From positions 86,883,628-86,916,672 of the forward strand of contig JBOZIK010000001.1 of NCBI GenBank assembly GCA_051453625.1: a stretch of 33,045 bases of DNA, given 5' to 3'. The stretch is from Welwitschia mirabilis. Taxonomy: Eukaryota; Gnetophyta; Gnetopsida; Welwitschiales. A model generated the notes under the pieces. It made no database searches and was not told the origin of the DNA. It worked only from the letters and a program-made list of their open reading frames with translations. The number at the start of each line of letters is the position of its first letter. The first letter of the stretch is position 1. This document shows, one piece after another, positions 11,892-20,559 of this stretch. The position numbers and the translations under genes are program-made.

Positions 11892-12258
11892 TGGACCAAA
11901 GTTCACATCAATTAAAAATGAAGATATACACCTGATANNNNNNNNNNNNNNNNNNNNNNNNNNNNNNNNNNNNNNNNNNNNNNNNNNNNNNNNNNNNNNN
12001 NNNNNNNNNNNNNNNNNNNNNNNNNNNNNNNNNNNNNACTAGTCTTTTATGTTTCAAATGAGCTATTAAATTTTACATCATGGATTCATGATCAGGAAAG
12101 CTCAAGGATTATACAGACCAATTTTCATCAATTTCTAAATACATTCACTGAAAACATCTATCATGTAAAGACGTCTGACTATTAGTAGACATCTACAAAT
12201 TTGAAGATGTCTTGGATCAAAGTTCACGTCAATTAAAAATGAAGATGTACACCTGATA
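11717..12258. repeat. Duplicated contig flank around 100-N gap (probable assembly artefact)
   Basis: The 221 bases at 11717-11937 recur at 12038-12258, with exactly 100 N between them (11938-12037). I count 8 differences, 7 of them transitions. The 3' LTR carries only one copy of this part. The simplest reading is that two overlapping contig ends, perhaps from two haplotypes, were placed side by side rather than merged. Confidence 0.8.
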
Positions 12259-12752
12259 CTTAGACATTTTCTATACATTGCATAGTATTTTGCAAATTTT
12301 AAACAGTTACTACTTAAGATCAAACTACTAATTAATGGTATAAAGGCTTGATGTCATGGAATAAATAATAACTTTAAAACAGAAAGATCATATCACTTTT
12401 TGGTATATAACGAATAAATCTCCTATAGAATGAAGAATGCATGAGTGATTTAAAGTTATTATTAAGGATTAAAGCTATCATTTACAAAGGATCTTACAGT
12501 GCTTACATCTTGTGTCTTTAGATCCCTCATCGTCGCATCATTCATTTGCACTTGTGATGATAATGACAACAAGGAACTGAAGCTCTCTTAAAAGCTACAT
12601 GCTTAAGGCTTGTTGCTATATTTTATTTGTGGATCTTAAATTTGTGGACTATCTTATTTCTAAATATTATTGTAAGTCCATGTTTGTATTAAATCAAACC
12701 CATTATAAGGCAATCCTTGTACAAGTGTGCATTTAGATTGTGCCTATGGGCG

Positions 12753-13040
12753 CTTTCATTATTGTAAGGTTAGTGGTAAGCTAGAAAAACATTATTTACC
12801 TTAGGAAAAGATATTCATATCTTATGAGAAGACTCTCATTATTATAAGATTAGTGGTAAGCCATAAAGCCATTATTTCCTTGTAGGAAAGAGAGTGTTGC
12901 CTTATGAGAAGACTCTCATTATTGAAAGGTTTGTGATCCATCAAAAAACCACTAATTCTCTATGAGGAAGAGAGTGCCTTACAAGGAGACTCTCATTGTT
13001 ATAAGGTTGATGGTACGTACGGAAACCACTATTTTCTTAT
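12753..13040. repeat. About 80-bp tandem repeat in 5' LTR, four units
   Basis: Units start with CTTTCATT or CTCTCATT at 12753, 12833, 12913 and 12990, giving periods of 80, 80 and 77. Each unit holds a 'aaggtt.gtggtaagcc' part, an 'aaccattatttcctt' part and a 'gaagagagtg' part. The last unit is partial. The 3' LTR has three such units. Confidence 0.85.
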
Positions 13041-13221
13041 ATCTCAATAATATCTAGAGGTGTCAGATAAAGTCATCCTCTGTGTATGGATGTACTTAGG
13101 TTGGGAAATCATGTTATCTTGTAAGGTGTTATTATTGTATTTTTTCATTCTATTTTAGTTTAAAAAAAATTATTTAGTATAACTTGTTCACCCCTCCCAT
13201 CTAAGTTTAATGATCGTCAAG

Positions 13222-13233
13222 TAGTATTAGAGT
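13222..13233 (+). other. Primer binding site of plus-strand copia element
   Basis: TAGTATTAGAGT lies two bases after the CA end of the 5' LTR and matches the plant copia primer site TGGTATCAGAGC at 9 of 12 positions, all differences being transitions. The following GGGTACTT also agrees with common plant copia elements. It would pair with initiator tRNA-Met. Confidence 0.8.
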
Positions 13234-13271
13234 GGGTACTTACGAAAAGGAGTAACTTTCTTAAGTAAATA

Positions 13272-14810
13272 ATGGAAGGAATGCCATTCATTAGACCTCT
13301 ACTCTTCGATGGCATAAAATATTCCTATTGGAAGATGAGGATGCAAGTGTAATGAAAGGAATGCCATTCATTAGACCTTGGCTCTTTGATGGAATAAAAT
13401 ATGCGTATTGGAAGATGAGGATGCATGTATACTTATAGTCTTTTAAGTTTCAGGTATGACAAAGTATAGAAGAAGGATATATAAATCCTATGAAAACCAT
13501 AATAGATGTTGCAAGCAATACCATCATAAAGATCAAATGAAGAAAAGATTAGGAAGACAAAGAGAAAGTTAGTTTTATGTATGATTCTAAAGCCAAAAAT
13601 GTACTTTATTCTACTTTAAGAATAGAAGAGTTCAATAAAATAGTACATTGTAAGATGAAATAAGAGATTTGAAATGTTCCTACCGGAATGTATGAAGGAA
13701 ATTTTATTATCAAATAATCCACTATTTTCATATAGACAAATAAATTAGAGAATCTCAAGATGAATCTTGGATAAAGAGTTCACAAGTACTTCGCTAGAGT
13801 TTCCAACATTATAAACGTAATATGTGGCATTAGAGAAAGTCTTCCAGAAGTAAAGGTAATACAAAATTTTTTTAGATCTCTAATCCTTTAATACAAGCCC
13901 AAGACTACATTTATGAAAGAGCCAAGATATTTGAACAACATGAAGATAGAAGAGCTAAAAGATGTTCTTATAGTATATGAAATGAATCTCATATAAGATG
14001 GATCCTTAAAAGAAAAATCCATTCTTCTTAAGGTAAGTGAAAGTACAAAATAGAATTTAAAAGAAAAGATAAAGGAAAAATAGGAAAAGGATTACTCTAA
14101 TAATAAAGTAAATAAGAAAATTACACTCATCATAAGAAGAATAAAAAGACTTCTTTCATGTAAGCACAAAAATAGAGACAAATTTAGAAAACCATTTGAA
14201 TTTTAAATCAAAGGTAATTTTGAAAGTAAGTCTTCTAGCAATGCTTCTTTTTCTGATTTTTATCAAGTAGAATGCTGGGAATGTGGAGGACAAGAACATA
14301 TAGCCTTAGAATTCCTAGTGCTAACAAAATGCAGGAAAAGGAACAAAAGAAAGAGCTAAAAAAGAATAGATCTTTCTTTACAGGATGGGATGATAATGAA
14401 GAAGCAACGGAAGAAGAAACATCTGGTGATGAGAAAGCTCATCCTTCCTATATGGATACTAGACACTTTCAAGAAGAAGAAGATGAGATTGAAAAAGAAT
14501 ATAATTCATAAAGTGAAGATGATACACGTATGGGCCTTCATGAAAGATATGATCTAATTTCTGAAGAGTTTGTTAAACTGTAAAAGGTATGTAATTTGAA
14601 GAATGTAAGACAAGAACTATCATATTTAAATAAAATAAATGAAAAATTTACCCCAGGAAAAGAGACATTAAATATCATGCTTAGGCAATGTAGAAGTTCA
14701 AACAACAAGAATGGCTTGGGACACAATGGATCCTCAAATAGCACTTCAGCCTCTTTGATTAACAAATGGAATTATAAGCTAAGATATGAACATTTAACAT
14801 TTACAAAATA
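13272..14810 (+). pseudogene. copia gag remnant with incomplete zinc knuckle
   Basis: The start at 13272 gives MEGMPFIRPLLFDGIKYSYW, the typical N-terminus of plant copia gag ('RPPLFDGxNYxYWKxRM'). An 80-base tandem duplication repeats this part at 13352-13432 and destroys the frame. Near 14273 the translation gives CWECGGQEHIALEF, a CX2CX4HX4C zinc knuckle whose last cysteine is Phe. A charged stretch follows (WDDNEEATEEETSGDE, 14380-14430), then ETLNIMLRQCRSSNNKNGLG (14665-14720), matching the usual linker before protease in plant copia polyproteins. Several stops lie between these boxes. The protein would have formed the particle capsid and nucleocapsid. It can no longer be made as one chain. 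Confidence 0.85.
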
Positions 14811-14989
14811 ATATTATTTGCTATTATTTTCATAATGGAGGCCATTATTAGTATAAATTTCCAAAGAAAATTAAAAATAGGTATTATACTAAAAATGCCA
14901 AGAGACATAGTAGAATGGTACATCATTTCGTAAAAGCAAAACTAACACTTTTAGCATAAGTTACATTTAGAGTCATGAACAAGCATGCT

Positions 14990-15340
14990 TAACACATTGA
15001 TAGTGGATGTTCCAAGGTATATGATGGGAGATAAATCTACTTTTACTACTTTAGTGGAATAAGATAAAGGAGTTATTATCTTTAGAGATAACACAGAAGC
15101 ACCGATCAAAGGTATTGGTATCATTGGAAGAAAAATCAACTAGAGGTAAAAAATGTACCATTTGTAGAAGGATTACAATATAATATTTTAAGTGTAAGTG
15201 AATTATGTAATGAAAATTTGTCTATTACATTTAAAAATATAATTGTATTATTAGAGAGAAAAATTCTACCAAAGTTTTATTTGCTAGTATGAGAAAGTCA
15301 AAAGTATATATCACTACTTATGAAACCAAGTGTTGATTAA
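14990..15340 (+). pseudogene. copia aspartic protease and gag-pre-integrase remnant
   Basis: At 14996-15020 the translation reads IDSGCSK, the copia protease active site (DSG followed by CS.HM). A one-base shift then gives RYMMGDKSTFTTL, matching the usual 'HMTGDKSLFTxL'. Farther on IKGIGIIGRK and VEGLQYNILSVSEL with CNENLSITF match the end of the protease and the stretch leading into the GAG-pre-integrase domain ('VxGLKHNLLSISQLCD'). The similarity stops near 15340, and no integrase or RT follows before the next recognisable sequence. This marks the left border of the internal deletion. Confidence 0.8.
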
Positions 15341-15577
15341 GAAAAATAGAAAAAGTGGAGCATTAGCACAAAAAGCTTCGAATTAAAAACAACAACTTGA
15401 TTAAAATAAAAATGATAAGAAGACCTTCCAAATTTAAAAACATTCGAAACTATGAAACAAGTAAGATGGGAAGTAAATAATAAAATCCTTAGAAAGAAAA
15501 TGATATAATAAAGCATAAAAAGCATAATAAAGGCATTGTGATGCAATATACTAATGATCTACTTGGTGATGTAATTA

Positions 15578-15600
15578 NNNNNNNNNNNNNNNNNNNNNNN
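15578..15600. other. N gap (23 bases) near the pol deletion
   Basis: Unknown bases lie where pol similarity has ended and the repeat-rich non-coding part begins. If the size is estimated rather than measured, part of pol could be hidden here. Confidence 0.9.
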
Positions 15601-15834
15601 TATGTAATATTGTGTAGGAACTTGGGGATTGGGCCTTACCCAATTAGGTAAGTTAATAGGTAATATCATTTGATTTTTTAACTTCACATTACAATTATCT
15701 TATGAGTTGAAATTATTATTAGATGTAGTAGTAAAAAGTTAAATTATGTGCTTGTTATTTTTACTTTTTTCAAATTGTTATCATTATGATTACATTAGTC
15801 ATAGAATATTTCAATATTTTAGAACTTTTATCAT

Positions 15835-16091
15835 AGATGTCTTTAGTTTTATAGGTGTCTATCTAAGAGACGTCTTCAGATTTATAGACGTCTTGGAAGT
15901 AAATGTCTTGACCTTTGCAAATGTCTTTGAAGGTGAGGTAGACTTATTTAATTTATCAAAATAGATGTCTTAGATTTTGTAGACATCTTAACAGTAGTAA
16001 AATATATTATGATACTTTTAAAAGTAGATGTCTTTGAGTTTATAGACATCTACTTTTTGCATTTTAGATGTCTTTTACTAGGTAGACATCT
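15835..16091. repeat. Phased AGACGTCT-type minisatellite inside the copia element
   Basis: Octamers AGATGTCT, AGGTGTCT, AGACGTCT, AGACGTCT, AAATGTCT and AAATGTCT start at 15835, 15853, 15868, 15886, 15901 and 15919, so spacings are 18, 15, 18, 15, 18 (a 33-base unit). Three more pairs AGATGTCT...AGACATCT start at 15963/15981, 16026/16044 and 16066/16084, each 18 bases apart. Each such pair can form an 8-bp stem with a 10-base loop. The plus-strand frame 15746-15964 reads as a periodic 'DVF.FI.DVL' peptide, which follows from the 33-base (11-codon) period and need not be a real protein. Confidence 0.85.
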
Positions 16092-16118
16092 TGACTATAC
16101 TGCTATGAAAATTATAAT

Positions 16119-16408
16119 GTGCCAAAAAGCTAGGTTTTGACCCTTTTTATTTAGAAAAGTGACCATCAAATCTCATTTTCAAGTCTCCACTCAATAGGTG
16201 TCTCTATCAGAAGNNNNNNNNNNNNNNNNNNNNNNNNNNNNNNNNNNNNNNNNNNNNNNNNNNNNNNNNNNNNNNNNNNNNNNNNNNNNNNNNNNNNNNN
16301 NNNNNNNNNNNNNGTGCCAAAAAGCTAGGTTTTGACCCTTTTTATTTAGAAAAGTGGCCATCAAATCTCATTTTCAAGTCTCCACTTAATAGGTGTCTCT
16401 ATCAGAAG
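16119..16408. repeat. Duplicated contig flank around 100-N gap (probable assembly artefact)
   Basis: The 95 bases at 16119-16213 recur at 16314-16408 with two differences, separated by exactly 100 N (16214-16313). This pattern is expected of overlapping contig ends that were scaffolded but not merged. Confidence 0.85.
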
Positions 16409-16551
16409 ATTTTTCAGGCATCATTTCCTCAGATTTATCTTATCTTCACAATAAGAAATATAAGGGTTTTCCATTGTACAAGTGTACATTTTTTAAATTA
16501 TTTCTTACATTCAAGTTGATTTTTTATTCATATTTTTCATATTTTTACAAA

Positions 16552-16925
16552 AATGATTAGAAGAAAGTCTGTTAGCACTTCAAGAGGCAGAGAACAAGCT
16601 TCAGAGCCTCAAAGATCACTATATGAGCCTCAGTTCTATCATGTGGCAACTACCAAAAGATATAGAACTTGGACAAGAAATTCTATTATAGCAGAAAGAG
16701 CACTTATTTTTTAAAGGTAGCACAGAGATCATTTTGTTGGTCATGTCACATGGCTTTATTAGGAAATGATCATCTAGTTGGACTAGATTATTATAAATCC
16801 CATGGTCAAAGAGTTCTATGCCAACGTTCACAAAATATCTAATGGCATAGGTTCCTTCCAAAATCAAGTTAGAGATAATTAATTGCACATTATTCTTAGT
16901 TTTGTTAATTCATTACTTATCATAG
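16552..16925 (+). pseudogene. Extra 3' ORF remnant, similar to 'putative plant transposon protein' domain
   Basis: The ATG at 16552 opens MIRRKSVSTSRGREQASEPQ, a basic and polar N-terminus, and continues to KRYRTWTRNSIIAERAL, resembling the 'F....I..ERGF' start of the plant transposon-associated domain often found in ORFs near LTR elements (PF20167 as I remember it). After stops and a frame change, INPMVKEFYANVHKI (about 16794-16835) matches its 'P.LVREFYANL' box. The sequence runs into the gap 16926-17025. It lies between the deleted pol and the polypurine tract, the place where SIRE-type copia elements carry an additional, envelope-position ORF. Family assignment is tentative. The frame is broken. 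Confidence 0.5.
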
Positions 16926-17025
16926 NNNNNNNNNNNNNNNNNNNNNNNNNNNNNNNNNNNNNNNNNNNNNNNNNNNNNNNNNNNNNNNNNNNNNNNNNNN
17001 NNNNNNNNNNNNNNNNNNNNNNNNN
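16926..17025. other. N gap (100 bases)
   Basis: A default-sized gap at the end of the extra ORF remnant. Unlike the other 100-N gaps, its flanks do not repeat each other, so real sequence of unknown length is missing here. Confidence 0.9.
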
Positions 17026-17052
17026 GAGATTTGCCAAGTTTTGGACATCATC

Positions 17053-17065
17053 AAAAAGGGGAAGA
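17053..17065 (+). other. Polypurine tract of plus-strand copia element
   Basis: AAAAAGGGGAAGA ends two bases before the TG start of the 3' LTR. This is the normal place and composition for the plus-strand primer of reverse transcription, and it confirms the orientation of the element. Confidence 0.9.
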
Positions 17066-17066
17066 T

Positions 17067-18563
17067 TGTTGGAAAATCCAGTTTTGATGATTTCACTTAT
17101 CAAATATTTTGTGCCATTATGTAGGTAGGTCATTGTAAATTATATCAGATCGTGATAAGCATAAGTCATTATCGAATCTTCGAAGATGATAACTTATGAA
17201 AAGGTTCAAAATTGAAATTGCAAAATCAGTTATCTAAAGACATTTACAAAATGGGAATCATCTATGGTAAAGACGTCTAGACAATTGAAGATGTCTAAGT
17301 TGAAGACATCTACATATTCAAGACGTCTAGGATGTATTAACTTTCATGTCACAAGTTAAAGATGACTATATACTAAAAGTTGAACCTGACATAGATGAAA
17401 ACGTCTACATGTGTGAAGACGTCTATACTAAACTGAAATAGGTAATAGATTTATTTTGGATATCAACTAATATTTTATGTTTCAAATGATCTATCAACTT
17501 TTACATCATGGATTCATATTTAAAAAGCCCCAAAGATTATATAAACTAATTTTCATCAAATTTCGGGCAAGTTCATCATGTAAAGACATCTGACTATTAG
17601 TAGACATCTACAAACTTAAAGATGTCTTAAACTAAAGTTCATATCAGTTAAAAACAAAGATGTATGCCTGATGCCTAGACATTTCCTATCCGTTATATGG
17701 TAGTTATAAAGTTTAAATGACTATTATTCAAGGTGAAATAGCTAGTTTTTCTTCAATGGTATAAAGGCTCAATGTCACAAAATAAATAACAACTTTGGAA
17801 TAGAACGATCATATAACTTTTAGCACATACTGATCAAATCTTCTACAGAACAAAGAACCCACGAGTGATTGAAACTCCTCACGAAGGATCAAAGCTATCA
17901 TTTACAAAGGAGCTTATAGTGCTCACATATTTTATTCTTGGATTCCTCATTACCATATCATTTGTTTGCACTCGTGACAATAATGCAACAATGAATTTAA
18001 GCTCTCTTCAAAGATACATCATTCAAGCTTATTGTTGTATTGTATTTATAGATTTTACATTGTTGGACTATCTTATTTCTGAATATTGTTATAAGTCCAT
18101 TTTTGTATTGAATCAAACTCATTATAAGGTAACACTTGTATGGGTGTGCATTAAGATTGTGCCTGTGAGTACTTTCATTGTTATAAGGTTAGTGGTAAGC
18201 CGGAAAACTATTATTTCCCTATGAGGAAGAGAGTGCTACCTTGCGAGGAGACTTTCATTATGGAAAGGTTTGTGATGCATCAGAAAACCATTACTTCCTT
18301 GTGGGAAAGAGAGTGTTGCCTTGTGAGGAAACTCTCATTGTTGTAAGATTGGTGATGCACCAAAAAACCACTATTTTCTTATAGTTCAACAATATCCAGA
18401 GGTGTATGAGGAAGCTACCTTTTGTGTGTGGACGTACCCAAGTTAGAAAACTACATTATTTTGGTAAGGTGTTTATTATTATGCTTTTTCATTCTGTTTA
18501 AGTTTAAAAAAATTTTATTTGTAGAAATCATTTACCCCTCCCCTCTGAGTTGAATGATCCTCA
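17067..18563 (+). repeat. 3' LTR of plus-strand copia element
   Basis: It starts TGTTGGAAAATC directly after the polypurine tract and ends TGATCCTCA, matching the end of the 5' LTR (TGATCGTCA). It is 1497 bases long and free of N, so it is the better copy. Octamers of the AGACGTCT family start at 17271, 17289, 17304 and 17321, and at 17417 with a partner 18 bases upstream. Three units of the 80-base repeat start at 18172, 18252 and 18332. Confidence 0.9.
18172..18385. repeat. About 80-bp tandem repeat in 3' LTR, three units
   Basis: Units start with CTTTCATT or CTCTCATT at 18172, 18252 and 18332, exactly 80 bases apart. They are homologous to the four-unit array in the 5' LTR. The last unit is partial. 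Confidence 0.85.
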
Positions 18564-20065
18564 TTCTTAATTAAAAAATAGAAAGTCATCTGCAAAGTGC
18601 ATTTCGAGAAGTTACTTTGAATTTTTACCAGCACAAATACCATGAATAAGATTATCTTATTTATCTTTCCGAATAGCATATAATGATAAAATAATAAGAA
18701 TCCAAAGGACATTCTTGCCTTACAGATGTTTCATTAGGAAAGATGGTATTAATACTCTTATATTGGCAACACAATTATTTGCATCATAGAACAAAAACTT
18801 TATCACATGAACGAAAACCTTCCTAAATCCTAGCTTTTCCATGCAAGCTAAGATAATGTTCCACTAAATTCTATTATAAGATCTTGTGTAAGCAATTTTA
18901 AGGAAGGATATTTTAATTAATGTCCTTTAGTTATGTTAAAACTTTCTAAGTNNNNNNNNNNTAGATGTAACATTATTAAGAATATTTCTACCTTTAGTAG
19001 AATCACCCTACTTATAGATATAATATCAAGTAGGATTTTAATCAACAAGTTAACTAAACATTTAGATAAAATTTTATAATGAGTCTTGAGTAAAGTAATT
19101 AATCTCCTATTGGAAATGGAATACAAATCACCTAATTTTGACAAAAGATAAATGATACCTAATTAAGTTCTAGGCCTTTCTATCTTCATGTAATGCTTCC
19201 TATACTAACTTAAAGTAGTCTTTCCTAATAATATCCAAATTGTCTTGACAAAATTTTATAGGAGAATCATCTATTCTTAGAGCCTTACCATTAGTCATGT
19301 TAAATTAAGTTTATTTTAATTCATGCTTTGTAATATCTTTCTCCAAAATTTGATGACAACTTCTAAAAGTTTATAGGGAATGAAGTTAGTACTTAAGTAA
19401 AACAAATGTTAATAAAATCATCTCATTTGAAGACCTTAGTAACATGATTATCTAAGTAACTGAGAATTGCTCAATAATCAAAGTGTAGGTTACCATCAAA
19501 TTCAAGTTTTCTAGTTGAGGGGAAAAAAAAACAAAACCTTTCTTAAAGAACTTTAAAAATTCTTAACAATTAGGATTTTCAATGTTAAGGCGAGAAACTC
19601 TACTCTTAATAGTAGCATTAGTAAAATAGATTTTCCAAGAAGTTAAATAATTCTTAATTTCCAAAGATTGATTATGGAGATGATTGTTAAAAGGATCTTG
19701 TTTTATAATAATAGAAATTGATGACATGCATTGTTGAATGGTTAGATATGCTTCTATTACTTGTTTACCAACATTTCTAAGAATGATTCTAGATATGATA
19801 CATAGCATGAATCCATCATGAGATCCATCTAATTTTGACACTTGGATGAGGCTCTACATTCTATAAAATATGCAAAATATTTTTTCCTAACTTGAAATAA
19901 TATGTATCTCCATGAGAGAATAATGATTTTGCTTGTCTGAATGCCCAAAGTCAATCTACAAATAAATGATGTAATCATAAGATAATAAGCAATCATTAGA
20001 AACTTTAATAGAAACATTCTGAGTAAAAGAAAACTAGAATTTGTTAAGACGTTGAAGGATGTCAT
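18564..20065 (-). pseudogene. LINE (L1-type) reverse transcriptase remnant, cut by the copia element
   Basis: On the minus strand, reading right to left, the translation shows KIYFTNATIKSRVSRLNI (near 19600-19660; compare 'TKFFHxSTIKRRRRNxI'), PIKFCQDNLDII (near 19245-19280; compare 'PDGFxxEFYxxxWDII'), RLITLLKTHYKILSKCLVN (near 19050-19105; the 'RPISLLNxxYKIxSKxLAxRL' box), FPNETSVRQECPL (near 18715-18755; the 'GVRQGCPLSP' box) and HFADDFLFF (18573-18599), the catalytic FADD box. These boxes in this order identify a plant L1-type LINE ORF2. Multiple frame changes and stops show it is dead. It breaks off ten bases after the FADD box, exactly at the end of the copia 3' LTR. Confidence 0.8.
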
Positions 20066-20559
20066 TTTTATTTTTATTTTTATTACTTGATCTTAAAAAA
20101 TTGATTTTTGTTACCCTACATCAAATTTCTACAAATGAATTAAAAAGAATAAAGCATAAATAAAGTGGTTTTCCCGTAAGCCAAACAAAGCCTTTGTCTT
20201 GTATAGATAAATAAAGTGCTCTTCTCCAAATAGTCATTCAAGTATAAAAGTTCATTCAAAACACCACTACCATGAAAAAGATTCAAGTAACCTCATTATT
20301 GTGGTATCCATCAAAGTGTAAAACCTCTTTTAGGACACAAATACCTTGAAAGAAGCCTTCAATATGCCAGACCACCAAAGGTGGTTTTCAGAGGAATACC
20401 AACCTTAAAAAACCAACCTTGATTGGGAAGTATGTCTTTGGCTACCTAAATGTCATTCCCACTTCAAGAAAAAGAAAAGAAGTGGATAAAGCATGGCAAA
20501 CTTCTCTTTCAAGAAAAGGAAAGGCTGCAACGTTTGGTGGACAATAACCCATAACCAAA
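20066..20559. other. Non-coding DNA between LINE remnant and desaturase promoter
   Basis: No gene is recognised. It may hold further upstream parts of the LINE (its endonuclease would lie here on the minus strand), but no conserved box was found. Base composition shifts toward higher GC from about 20500, announcing the gene to the right. Confidence 0.4.

Larger units (their letters stand above)
11309..13219 (+). repeat. 5' LTR of plus-strand copia element
   Basis: It begins TATTGGAAAATC (TGTTGG in the other LTR) and ends TGATCGTCA just before the primer binding site. It is about 400 bases longer than the 3' LTR. Of this excess, 321 bases come from a duplicated flank around the gap 11938-12037 and about 80 from one extra unit of an internal tandem repeat. 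With these removed, the lengths agree within a few bases. N gaps lie at 11376-11586 and 11938-12037. It contains several AGACGTCT-type octamers at 18-bp spacing. Confidence 0.85.
11309..18563 (+). mobile_element. Ty1/copia LTR retrotransposon, internally deleted, SIRE-like layout
   Basis: Two LTRs (11309-13219 and 17067-18563) flank, in order, a primer binding site, gag with a zinc knuckle, an aspartic protease remnant, a repeat-rich region, an extra ORF remnant and a polypurine tract. The integrase, reverse transcriptase and RNase H of a complete copia element are missing between the protease region (ends about 15340) and 15600, so the element could not move by itself. The five bases on the left (TTTTT, 11304-11308) and on the right (TTCTT, 18564-18568) differ by one transition and fit a 5-bp target duplication. 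Long LTRs plus an extra 3' ORF are typical of the SIRE/Maximus lineage. The lineage is inferred from layout only. LTR divergence and frame breaks indicate an old insertion. Confidence 0.85.

Noticed and set aside
14538-14765. Minus-strand frame opposite the gag linker
   Set aside because: Antisense of the recognisable plus-strand copia gag-protease linker.
15746-15964. A 72-codon plus-strand frame with a periodic DVF.FI.DVL peptide
   Set aside because: The periodicity follows from the 33-base DNA repeat. The same octamers also occur in the non-coding LTRs, and nothing points to translation.
15835-16091. The octamer array as a CRISPR array
   Set aside because: Repeats are only 8 bases, spacers 7 and 10 bases, the DNA is plant nuclear, and the array is inside a retrotransposon.
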